Under the pieces are notes generated by a model. The model did no database searches and was not told where the DNA came from. It was given only the letters and a program-made list of their open reading frames with translations. A DNA stretch of 64,000 nt from an uncultured Lachnospiraceae bacterium (GTDB taxonomy: Bacteria > Bacillota > Clostridia > Lachnospirales > Lachnospiraceae): NCBI GenBank assembly GCA_910584915.1, contig CAJUDM010000002.1:185404-249403 (forward strand), given 5' to 3'. Shown here piece after piece: positions 52,105 to 60,450 of this stretch (within the stretch, counting starts at the first letter, position 1; every line of letters starts with the position of its first letter). The position numbers and the translations under genes were made by a program.

Positions 52105-52958
52105 TGAAAAAGATAAAAGAAAACAGGACTTCCACGATTGTTTTGCACAATATACTGATCGGGGTGCTGGCGTTTATCTGGCTGGTGCCGATCATCTGGC
52201 TCCTCTGTACTTCCTTCAGCACCTATGACGGAATGAACACGAGCACGTTTTTCCCGGAGCAGTGGAGTATCTCGCACTATGTGAGATTGTTTCAACCGGA
52301 TTCGGTGGCGCAGTTCCCGCGGTGGTTCCTCAACACGTTTGTGATCGCCTGCGCCAACTGTGTGATCTCCACACTGTTTATCCTGATGGTGGCTTACGCC
52401 ACTTCGGTCATGCGCTTTCCGATGCGGAAGCCGTTAATGAATATGGCGGTTATCTTAAATCTGTTTCCGGGGATGTTAGCAATGATCGCGGTGTATTTTA
52501 CATTGAAGACTTTTAATCTGACAAACAATTATCTGGGGCTGATCCTCGTGTATTCGGCGTCCTCGGGGTTGGGGTATCTGATCGCGAAGGGATTTTTTGA
52601 CACGGTGCCGCGGGCGCTGTGCGAGTCGGCGCGGATCGACGGGTGCAGCGAGGCGAGGATCTTTTTCCAGATGATCCTGCCGCTCAGCCGTCCCATCGTG
52701 GTCTATACGGTGATCAGCAGTTTCCTTGTGCCGTGGATGGATTTCGTCTATGCGAAGATGATCCTGAACGCGGGAATTTCTTCCCAGTACACGGTGGCCG
52801 TGGGGCTTTACAGAATGCTGGATAAGAGTCTGATCAATACTTACTTTACACAGTTCTGTGCAGGCGGCGTCCTGGTGTCCATACCGATCTCTGCTCTGTT
52901 TGTCATCATGCAGAAGTTCTATGTGGAAGGAGTGACAGGGGGTGCTGTGAAAGGGTAA
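52104..52958 (+). CDS. ganQ: Sugar ABC transporter permease (GanQ/MalG-like)
   Basis: 284 residues, six helices. The EAA motif is VPRALCESARIDGCSEARIFF. One-base overlap with ganP ensures paired synthesis. Ends FYVEGVTGGAVKG, a form common to MalG proteins. Together with ganP it forms the membrane channel. Confidence 0.9.
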   Translation: MKKIKENRTSTIVLHNILIGVLAFIWLVPIIWLLCTSFSTYDGMNTSTFFPEQWSISHYVRLFQPDSVAQFPRWFLNTFVIACANCVISTLFILMVAYATSVMRFPMRKPLMNMAVILNLFPGMLAMIAVYFTLKTFNLTNNYLGLILVYSASSGLGYLIAKGFFDTVPRALCESARIDGCSEARIFFQMILPLSRPIVVYTVISSFLVPWMDFVYAKMILNAGISSQYTVAVGLYRMLDKSLINTYFTQFCAGGVLVSIPISALFVIMQKFYVEGVTGGAVKG

Positions 52959-53031
52959 AAAATCTTGGGTTAAGGTGTTGACTAAATGGTCTTAATGTCT
53001 TAATCGGAAAAAGAAAGGATTGAGAAGAAAT

Positions 53032-54864
53032 ATGGATCAGTTTATTGTGAATATTATCCATCGCCCTGAGATGGTGCCGGAGTATGCGGAGAAGGTAACG
53101 GGGCATGGGCAGGCGGAGGATATCGGCAGGAGCGATCTTTTGACGGAGAGCCTGGATATCTTTAAGATCCAGCAGGAGTGCGCTCATAAGAATGGGCTGA
53201 AGACGACGATAGAGATGACTTACGCGAGCCTGTTCAATGAGGAGGCGGTGGCTCTGGCGAAGGAACACCATGAGAAGTACGGGGATGAGATCGGGCTGAC
53301 ACTGCTGGGGCTTCCCTGTAAGGAGTTCCGGGAGAAGTACCACACGAAGGAGTTCTGTATCTGGATGTTCTCGATGGAGGACAAGAAGGCGATCGTGCAG
53401 GATGTGTTTGAGAAGTTTTATGAGTGTTTTGGTTTTTATCCGAAATCGACGGGCTCCTATTACATGGATGCTGAGTTAATAAATTATATTAAGGAAAGGT
53501 ATCCGTCGGTGACATGCGCGGTGGCGACCTGCTGGGAGGAGGGGCCGAAGGCTTATCATACCTGCAATAACAGTTGGTACACTTTTATGGACGGGGGGCC
53601 CTGGGCTCCCTGGATACCCTCGAAACAGAACACGCACGCGCCGGCGGCGGATGAGGCGGAGGATTCTGGGATCGTTGCGATACCGCATCTCTCCAGGGAT
53701 CTGATTGCCTGCTACGACGGAAACGGCTCCAACTTCGGTACGCATCCGCAGAATGTTCTTCGGGGCATGATCTATGAGAATGGGGAGTATCCGTATCTTT
53801 ACAACCTGATCGATCAGTTCCGCTATCAGGCAAAGTTCAACAGCGGGTACGCTTACAATATGATGTTTGTGGGACCGGCGTGGATGAATAAAATGGGGCG
53901 CTGGGAAGCTCCCTTTGAACTTTTGAAAAAATCTTATGAGGACGGCTGCGCCTACTATGGGGAGCTGAAAAAAGAAGGAAAGCTTACGGATATGACCATG
54001 AGCGAATTCGCGGAGTATTACCGGCAGAAAAAATCCTATCGGGAGCCGGAGTGCGCGCTCTGGCGGGATATCCTCTACGGCAGCAAAAAGCAGGTGTTCT
54101 GGTACTGCGATCCCTATATGCGCGCCTGCGTCAATATGGATCAGGGCGGCGCCATCGTGGATCTTCGCCCCTATGTGGCAAAACTGGAGTGGCAGGTGGG
54201 CGTGGGTACGGCGCGCGTGCAGGATGCGAGCTATCCGTTCCTGATCCAGGAGAAATATCGTGCCGGGTACTTTACACATTACGCCGGGGAAGGTACGATA
54301 AGAAGCGCGAAGCTCTGTTATCAGGGCGAGGAGGTGGATCTGTGCCTGTGCAGGACAAAGGCGCATTTTTCCGAAGAAAAGGGAGAACGGAAACTGACGT
54401 TGGATCCGGTGGAGGTTGTATTTCGCGGATTGACGGTAAAGGTACAGACGGTCATCACATTCCCGGAGGGCAGCGGCGTTATCCGGACAGAACGAAAGGT
54501 GCTTGAAATGAACGATCCGAAGGCGGAGGTCACGATCAACGAATATATGACGGGCTGCTACGGCACAACGGAATATCCGGAGGATATGAGTTCCCTGACG
54601 CTCTGTGTGAAAAAGGGAGAAGAAAAGACAGAGATTTCCTATGAATACAGGTGCCGTGAAGCTGCGGTGCAGGGAGCCGATGAGGTGAGTTGTCTGATAC
54701 CGCCGGTAAAGACGAGAGTTTTCATGAGCTGTGAGGGGAACGGGAAGGAAGGCTATATAAAAGAAGGTTACGCCTTCAGCCCCATGTACACGCTTGGATA
54801 TACCGGAAAGTTGAGGGAAAAGGAGGATTTTACAACATGGCTCAGGCTGGAAAAGGCAGATTAA
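53032..54864 (+). CDS. Unclassified protein of the galactan locus, probable carbohydrate-active enzyme
   Basis: 610 residues from ATG 53032, no signal peptide. The first 380 residues suggest an alpha/beta barrel of the polysaccharide-deacetylase or GH38/57-like type: FYECFGFYPKSTGSYYMDAEL, VTCAVATCWEEGPK, then DGGPWAPWIPSK and IPHLSRDLIACYDGNG. The last 220 look like beta sandwich (AGYFTHYAGEGTIRSAKLCY, YMTGCYGTTEYPEDM). It lies between the transporter and a GH53 galactanase, where B. subtilis has the GH42 beta-galactosidase ganA. I do not recognise a named CAZy family; DUF3863/DUF3864-type proteins are the closest resemblance I can suggest. The enzymatic role is inferred from position and fold. 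Confidence 0.6.
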   Translation: MDQFIVNIIHRPEMVPEYAEKVTGHGQAEDIGRSDLLTESLDIFKIQQECAHKNGLKTTIEMTYASLFNEEAVALAKEHHEKYGDEIGLTLLGLPCKEFREKYHTKEFCIWMFSMEDKKAIVQDVFEKFYECFGFYPKSTGSYYMDAELINYIKERYPSVTCAVATCWEEGPKAYHTCNNSWYTFMDGGPWAPWIPSKQNTHAPAADEAEDSGIVAIPHLSRDLIACYDGNGSNFGTHPQNVLRGMIYENGEYPYLYNLIDQFRYQAKFNSGYAYNMMFVGPAWMNKMGRWEAPFELLKKSYEDGCAYYGELKKEGKLTDMTMSEFAEYYRQKKSYREPECALWRDILYGSKKQVFWYCDPYMRACVNMDQGGAIVDLRPYVAKLEWQVGVGTARVQDASYPFLIQEKYRAGYFTHYAGEGTIRSAKLCYQGEEVDLCLCRTKAHFSEEKGERKLTLDPVEVVFRGLTVKVQTVITFPEGSGVIRTERKVLEMNDPKAEVTINEYMTGCYGTTEYPEDMSSLTLCVKKGEEKTEISYEYRCREAAVQGADEVSCLIPPVKTRVFMSCEGNGKEGYIKEGYAFSPMYTLGYTGKLREKEDFTTWLRLEKAD

Positions 54865-55064
54865 ATTACCGTTGTCCGTCCTGTTTTATGCGGGATCTGG
54901 ATCTGGATATGTTTTACGATAAGGAAAAGAAAGAGTACTATTGTATCAGGTGTCAGTATACGGGAACGGAGGAGGATGTGCTCGCAAAGAACCAGATGGC
55001 GCGGTTTCGCTATAAAGATATGATGCGGCGGTTTTCGGAGGAGGACTTTGAGAGGTTTTCGTAA
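54837..55064 (+). CDS. Small zinc-ribbon protein, 75 aa
   Basis: Two CxxC pairs, YRCPSCFMRD and YYCIRCQYTG, spaced like a zinc ribbon, and a charged helical C-terminus. AAAAGGAGG precedes ATG 54837, which lies inside the last 28 bases of the preceding gene, so it is coupled. A role in this sugar operon is not obvious; it may be an ancillary nucleic-acid or protein-binding factor. Confidence 0.7.
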   Translation: MAQAGKGRLNYRCPSCFMRDLDLDMFYDKEKKEYYCIRCQYTGTEEDVLAKNQMARFRYKDMMRRFSEEDFERFS

Positions 55065-55168
55065 GCTGTGGGTGGCGGACGCCGGGATGGAGATAGAATT
55101 CTCCGTCCCGGCTGGCTAAGGTGTTAGCGAAAAGAAAAAGATAGTATTGGTAAGAAAGGGATTTTGTT

Positions 55169-56308
55169 ATGAAGTTTTATAAAGGGGCAGATATATCTTC
55201 TCTGGCGGAGGTAAGACGCTGCGGAGGAAAATTTTATGATGGAGGAAGAGAGAGGGAACTTCTCGATATTCTGAAGGACTATGGCATCAATTTAATACGT
55301 CTGCGCCTCTGGAATGATCCCTTTACGGAGGACGGCATTTCTTACGGCGGCGGCGGGAATGACCTGGAGACGACCCTGCATCTTGCCGGGGAGGCGAAAA
55401 AGAGGGGAATGTCCTGGATGCTGAATTTCCATTACAGCGATTGCTGGGTAGATCCGGGAAAACAGACGCTGCCGAAGGCGTGGCGCGGGATGGATGCGGA
55501 GGAGCTGGAGAAGGCGGTGTACTCCTACACGGAAGCTGTGTTGGAAAGGTGCGGGAAAGAAGGGCTTCTTCCGGAGATCGTGGCTGTGGGAAACGAGATC
55601 ACAGCGGGGCTTTTGTGGCCATACGGGGAATACCCCGATTTTGGGAATATCGTGCGATTTACCGGCGCAGGTATCCGGGCGGTGCGAAAGGCTGCGCCTG
55701 AGGCACAGACAATGCTCCATCTGGACAACGGCGGAAAAAATGATCTGTACAGGGACTGGTTCGACTGTTATTTTGAGAATGGCGGGGAGGATTTCGACTA
55801 TATCGGGCTGTCATTCTATCCATTCTGGCACGGGACTCTTGAGATGCTGCAGGAGAATATGAACGATCTGGCGCTGCGGTATGGAAAAAAGCTGCTTTTG
55901 ACGGAGGTCTCCACTGCGCACACGATGGAGGATTACAGAGAGTATGAAAAACTGCCGGACAATCAAAGAAAAGGCATGGCGGCGACGCCGAGGCTGGCGG
56001 AGGGGATTCCCTTTACGATGACGCCGGAGGGACAGGCGGAGTTTATGAAAAGAATCATGGAAATCCTGCGGGAAGTACCAGGACAGAAAGGAAGTGGTTT
56101 TTGTTACTGGGAACCCGCATGGCTTCCGATTCCCGGCAGCGGCTGGGCATCGGATGCGGGGATCGAGTATATGAAAGAGAAAGGCCCGGGCGGCAATGAG
56201 TGGGCGAACCAGGGATTGTTTGACTATGACGGGAATGTTTTGCCGGCGCTCTTCACAATTCGGGATTTCGGGCAGGAAGAAAGAAAAGATGTCTGCATTG
56301 GCAACTGA
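55169..56308 (+). CDS. ganB: Endo-beta-1,4-galactanase, GH53
   Basis: 379 residues. GH53 barrel with FYKGADISSLAEV at the start, NLIRLRLWNDP, FHYSDCWVDPGKQ, acid/base Glu143 in VGNEIT and nucleophile Glu246 in LLTEVST. Cleaves beta-1,4-galactan side chains of pectin. There is no signal peptide, so unlike B. subtilis GanB it should act in the cytosol on imported oligosaccharides. Follows the zinc-ribbon gene by about 100 bp. Confidence 0.92.
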   Translation: MKFYKGADISSLAEVRRCGGKFYDGGRERELLDILKDYGINLIRLRLWNDPFTEDGISYGGGGNDLETTLHLAGEAKKRGMSWMLNFHYSDCWVDPGKQTLPKAWRGMDAEELEKAVYSYTEAVLERCGKEGLLPEIVAVGNEITAGLLWPYGEYPDFGNIVRFTGAGIRAVRKAAPEAQTMLHLDNGGKNDLYRDWFDCYFENGGEDFDYIGLSFYPFWHGTLEMLQENMNDLALRYGKKLLLTEVSTAHTMEDYREYEKLPDNQRKGMAATPRLAEGIPFTMTPEGQAEFMKRIMEILREVPGQKGSGFCYWEPAWLPIPGSGWASDAGIEYMKEKGPGGNEWANQGLFDYDGNVLPALFTIRDFGQEERKDVCIGN

Positions 56309-56382
56309 TATCGTTATGGCTAAATCGGGCACCCGGCAGGTTGGACAGCGCATCTGAAGACTGCGCGGAAAAGTGGTGGAGT

Positions 56383-57153
56383 ATGAGTGAAAACAGGAGA
56401 AGGACGGTTATCTGGCGCACACCGAGTTTTTCGGCGGACCAATTAAAAAATTTCGCCTGCATTATGATGTTTTTGCAGACGGTGGGAATTGTGGTATTTG
56501 AGAAGGGACTGCTGCACACAGGACAGTATACACAGGAACAGTTCTCACAGGCGCTGGCGGAGAATGAGCGGATGATGATGCTCGCCGGGATCGGTTCGGT
56601 TTTACAGCTTCTCGGCGGACTGGCGGTTCCGATTTTTGCCTTTTTGCTGGTGGAGGGGTTTTTGAATACTTCCGGCTATAAAAAGTATCTGCTGTCCCTG
56701 ACGGTGTCTGCGCTTGTCAGCGAGGTACCTTATGATCTGGTGAATTACGGAAAGCCCTTTGATCTGTCCGGGCAGAACGCCCTGTTTTCGATGGTGATAA
56801 GTCTTCTGATGCTGTACTTTTTGAAACGGTTTGCCCAGAGAGACGAGTTTGGAGGTATTTTGTTGAAAGGGTTGATCGTGGTGTGTGCTGTGATCTGGGT
56901 CTCCCTCCTCCGGGCAGGCTTCGGTCTCTGTATTGTGCTTCTTGCGGCGGTGTTTTATCTGGGGTATTCGAAGAATGTGTTGAAGACGCTTTTAGGGATC
57001 GCCGTCAGCCTTTTGTATGTGACGGGACCACTCGCTTTTTACGGGATCTGGTGTTATGACGGGAGCCGGAAAAACAGGATTCCGAAAATGGGCTATTATC
57101 TGTTTTATCCGCTGCATTTGCTGGTGTTGTGGGGGATTGGGAGGTTAGTATAA
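56383..57153 (+). CDS. TraX-family membrane protein
   Basis: About 256 residues from ATG 56383 (in-frame TTG at 56341). Seven or so helices. The family ends are seen: SADQLKNFACIMMFL near the start and GSRKNRIPKMGYYLFYPLHLLVL at the end. TraX of F plasmid acetylates pilin; chromosomal homologues in Clostridia are probably acyltransferases of surface molecules. Starts 75 bp after the GH53 stop; it may read through. Confidence 0.8.
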   Translation: MSENRRRTVIWRTPSFSADQLKNFACIMMFLQTVGIVVFEKGLLHTGQYTQEQFSQALAENERMMMLAGIGSVLQLLGGLAVPIFAFLLVEGFLNTSGYKKYLLSLTVSALVSEVPYDLVNYGKPFDLSGQNALFSMVISLLMLYFLKRFAQRDEFGGILLKGLIVVCAVIWVSLLRAGFGLCIVLLAAVFYLGYSKNVLKTLLGIAVSLLYVTGPLAFYGIWCYDGSRKNRIPKMGYYLFYPLHLLVLWGIGRLV

Positions 57154-57446
57154 AATGATATTTTAATTACCATCCCCCATTTGAAATTGAACTCTGTATA
57201 ATCCTTCTGATGAATTATTGTGTAGAGTATGGCGTATAAATAGCACATTAAGACTTTATCGGAAAACAGGGTAATAGCTATTCTGATTATCAGTACATTT
57301 ATTGCTTGTTCATTAGTCAGGTTTCCATAAAATATATTTTTAATGGTACTCAGATGAGTAATGGTATTTGAATATTGCAATCATAAATTAAATATGGCAA
57401 ACTAAGTACAGGGAAGGAAGTTCATGGGAGAAACGAGGCGGAGTTT
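57154..57446. other. AT-rich intergenic stretch
   Basis: 293 bp with markedly lower GC than its neighbours. I see no RNA gene, terminator or convincing protein-coding frame. Confidence 0.5.
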
Positions 57447-59030
57447 ATGGCAAAGGTTTTTAATGTAAACGGAGCATGCAGGCCGAGCAGGCACTATATG
57501 GTTGACATCAGGCGTAAACTGGAAGAGATTAAAACGATGGTAGATGCCGGAGATTATTTTGCCATCAACAGAGCGAGGCAGTACGGGAAGACGACAACGC
57601 TACGGGCGCTTTCGGGCTATTTGAAAGAAGATTATGAGGTGGTAAGCCTGGATTTTCAGAGGATGAGCTCCCTATCCTTTGAGAGCGAGCAGGCGTTTGT
57701 CGCGGCGTTTTCGGATGAGCTGTTGGATTTTGTGGAGAAATTTCCGGCGGAAGTGGAAGAGAGACTGAAGGAATTTGTGGATAAGACTGCCAGGATCAAC
57801 TCTTTACAGGCGTTGTTTAGGGTTTTGAGATTATGGTGCAGGGAATCTGAAAAACCCATTGTTTTGATGATAGATGAAGTGGATACGGCGACGAATAATC
57901 AGGTGTTTCTGGATTTTCTGGCACAACTGCGGGCGGCATACCTTGACAGCGATGTGAATCCGGCGTTTCAGTCCGTGATTCTCGCAGGGGTTTATGATAT
58001 CCGTAATCTGAAGCAAAAGATACGCCTGGATGCAGAGCATAAGGTGAATAGTCCGTGGAATATTGCGGCAAGATTTCAAGTGGATATGAGTTTTTCGATA
58101 GAAGAGATTTCTGCAATGCTTACGGAATACGAAGCAGATTATCATACAGGAATGGATATTGAAGAAATGTCAGGATTAATATATGGATATACTTTCGGCT
58201 ATCCGTTTCTTGTTTCAAGTTTATGTAAATATATGGATGAGGAAATTGCCGGGACAGAAGATTATCCGGATAAAAGCAGCGCATGGACAAAACAGGGTTT
58301 TTTAGAAGCGCTGAAATTATTGCTCAACGATAATAACATGTTATTTCAATCGTTGACCGGAAAACTTGCGGATTATCCAGTACTTCGATCTGTTCTGTAT
58401 GAACTTCTTTTTACAGGAAAAAGGATACCTTATGTTTCCCAGAATCAATATATTGATGTAGCAGCAATGTTTGGATTTATCAAAAATGAAAATGGAATGG
58501 CGGTTATAGCCAACCGGATTTTTGAGACAGTTCTCTATAATCTGTTTATGTCGGAGGAATTTGCCACAAGCAGGATATATGATGCGGGAGAGCAGGAGAA
58601 GAATCAATTTGTTGTGGGCGGGCATCTGAATGTAAGAAGGATACTTGAGAAATTTGTGGAGGCCTTTGATGATCTCTATGGGGACAGGGATGAGAGTTTT
58701 CTGGAGGATGCGGGCAGGCGGTACTTTATGTTGTTCCTGAAACCGATCATCAACGGCGTCGGCAACAGTTATGTGGAGGCGGAGACCAGAAATCATGAGA
58801 GAATGGATCTGGTGATTGATTACCGTGGGGAGCAGAGTGTTATCGAGATGAAGATATGGCGGGGAAACGCCTACCATGAACGCGGTGAAGAACAGCTTTC
58901 GAGTTACCTGGATCATTTTCATCTAAAAAAAGGTTACATGCTCAGCTTTAATTTCAACAAAAAGAAAGAGATCGGCGTAAAGGAGATCGTTTTAAAGGAC
59001 AATAAAGTTCTGATCGAGGCGGTTGTATAG
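57447..59030 (+). CDS. AAA-like ATPase with C-terminal PD-(D/E)XK nuclease-type domain
   Basis: 527 residues. Walker A-like RARQYGKTT at 42-50, Walker B VLMIDEVD near 138, a helical lid, a winged-helix-like middle, and a C-terminal domain with ERMDLVIDYRGEQSVIEMKIWR holding the D...ExK triad. This multi-copy family of gut anaerobes has been linked to mobile elements, but its function is unknown. It is preceded by an AT-rich gap and followed 14 bp later by the MGMT-like gene. Confidence 0.85.
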   Translation: MAKVFNVNGACRPSRHYMVDIRRKLEEIKTMVDAGDYFAINRARQYGKTTTLRALSGYLKEDYEVVSLDFQRMSSLSFESEQAFVAAFSDELLDFVEKFPAEVEERLKEFVDKTARINSLQALFRVLRLWCRESEKPIVLMIDEVDTATNNQVFLDFLAQLRAAYLDSDVNPAFQSVILAGVYDIRNLKQKIRLDAEHKVNSPWNIAARFQVDMSFSIEEISAMLTEYEADYHTGMDIEEMSGLIYGYTFGYPFLVSSLCKYMDEEIAGTEDYPDKSSAWTKQGFLEALKLLLNDNNMLFQSLTGKLADYPVLRSVLYELLFTGKRIPYVSQNQYIDVAAMFGFIKNENGMAVIANRIFETVLYNLFMSEEFATSRIYDAGEQEKNQFVVGGHLNVRRILEKFVEAFDDLYGDRDESFLEDAGRRYFMLFLKPIINGVGNSYVEAETRNHERMDLVIDYRGEQSVIEMKIWRGNAYHERGEEQLSSYLDHFHLKKGYMLSFNFNKKKEIGVKEIVLKDNKVLIEAVV

Positions 59031-59044
59031 TTTGGGAGGATAAG

Positions 59045-59353
59045 ATGGCAGCAGTCCTTACAGAAGATCTGATTTATGAAATTCTTTCGGTGGTGGAAGA
59101 GATACCGGAGGGAAAAGTCGCATCCTACGGGCAGATCGCGAAGCTGATCGGCAGGGAGAAGAACGCGAGGCTTGTGGGAAAGGTTTTGAGTATGGCGGAG
59201 TATTACGGGAAATATCCCTGCCACCGGGTGGTGGATCACTCGGGGAGGCTGGCGCCGCATTTTTATGACCAGAAGGCGCTTCTGCTGGAGGAGGATGTGG
59301 CGTTTAAGGATGATAACCATGTGGATATGAGAAAATGCCGGTGGGATTGCTGA
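59045..59353 (+). CDS. MGMT-like (alkyltransferase-type) DNA-binding protein
   Basis: 102 residues, only the C-terminal MGMT DNA-binding domain: IPEGKVASYGQIAKLIG and the active-site motif PCHRVVDHSGRLAP. Unlike Atl1-type proteins, in which Cys is replaced, the cysteine is kept, so alkyl transfer is possible, although the protein lacks the usual N-terminal domain. AGGATAAG and a 14-bp gap link it to the AAA gene. Confidence 0.85.
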   Translation: MAAVLTEDLIYEILSVVEEIPEGKVASYGQIAKLIGREKNARLVGKVLSMAEYYGKYPCHRVVDHSGRLAPHFYDQKALLLEEDVAFKDDNHVDMRKCRWDC

Positions 59354-59405
59354 TGCACGGGCGTTTAGGTATCGGGCTGCCGCGATCGGGAGAGAGTGTA
59401 ATACT

Positions 59406-60347
59406 ATGGAGATCAAAACACTGCGGGTGGGAGGGCTTATGCTCTCCTCAAATGTACTTATGGCTCCGCTTGCCGGATATACCTGTTATCCCTTTCGGAT
59501 GATGGCGTATGAGCTGGGAGCGGGGCTGTGTTTTACGGAGATGTCCAGCGCCAACGCTCTGAAATATCAGGACAGGGCTACCAGGCGCCTTCTTTTTACA
59601 ACGGAGGAGGAACCGATCAGAGCTGTCCAGCTTTTGGGCGGGATTCCGGCTGTGATGGAGAAGATGGCATGTTCGGAGCTGCTGGAAGAATTTGATGTGA
59701 TCGATATCAATATGGGCTGCCCGGTTCCCAATGTATTTAAGAGCGGTGAGGGGAGCGCCCTGATGCTGGATCAGCCCCGGGCTGCGGCTATTATCAGAGG
59801 CTGTAAAAAAAGCGGAAAGATCGTTACCGTCAAGTGTCGTACCGGGATACAGAGAGAAAATATGTTTGCCGCGGAATTTGCCCGTGTGTGCGAGGATGCG
59901 GGGGCGGATATGATCACCATTCACGGGAGAAGCCGCAGCATGATGTATGACGGGGAGTGCTGCTATGAGGAGATTGCGCAGGCGAAAGCGGCGGTCACCA
60001 TACCGGTCATTGCCAACGGAGGTATTTTTTCCGCAAAAGACGCTGAAACCATGATGGAGCGGACCGGGGCGGATGGCGTGATGATCGCCCGCTATGCGCT
60101 GGAGAATCCGTTTATTTTCAGCGAGCTGACAGAGAAGCGTATTGAAAAATCTGTGTCAGAGCTTATCCTTGAGCAGATGGAACTTACTTCTGCCTGTTAT
60201 GATGAGACATTTACGATGGCTTATATCCGCAAACTGGCTTCCTATGGAATGAAGAAACGGAAAGGTACGAAGAAATACAAGGAGCAGTTGTACCGGAGCG
60301 GCTCTATAGAGGAATTGAGGGAGGTTATCCTGCGGATATTCCCGTAG
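59406..60347 (+). CDS. dus: tRNA-dihydrouridine synthase
   Basis: 313 residues. FMN-dependent TIM barrel: MAPLAGYTCYPFRMM, TEMSSANAL, active-site DINMGCPVPN with the catalytic Cys, VKCRTGI and IHGRSRSMMY; a C-terminal helical tRNA-binding domain. Reduces uridines in the tRNA D-loop. GGAGAGAGTG precedes the ATG. Confidence 0.93.
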   Translation: MEIKTLRVGGLMLSSNVLMAPLAGYTCYPFRMMAYELGAGLCFTEMSSANALKYQDRATRRLLFTTEEEPIRAVQLLGGIPAVMEKMACSELLEEFDVIDINMGCPVPNVFKSGEGSALMLDQPRAAAIIRGCKKSGKIVTVKCRTGIQRENMFAAEFARVCEDAGADMITIHGRSRSMMYDGECCYEEIAQAKAAVTIPVIANGGIFSAKDAETMMERTGADGVMIARYALENPFIFSELTEKRIEKSVSELILEQMELTSACYDETFTMAYIRKLASYGMKKRKGTKKYKEQLYRSGSIEELREVILRIFP

Positions 60348-60450
60348 GTTTTTGGTTGTCGAAAAAGGCACCCGGATCAAAAAGTTATATAAGTCATATA
60401 TTTTACAGGGTGAGTTACGGCGGGAGATTTGGGAATGGAGGTTTTGTTTC

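Noticed and set aside
57105..57380. Minus-strand 91-aa frame in the AT-rich gap
   Set aside because: No recognisable family or ribosome-binding site, and it overlaps the TraX-like gene.
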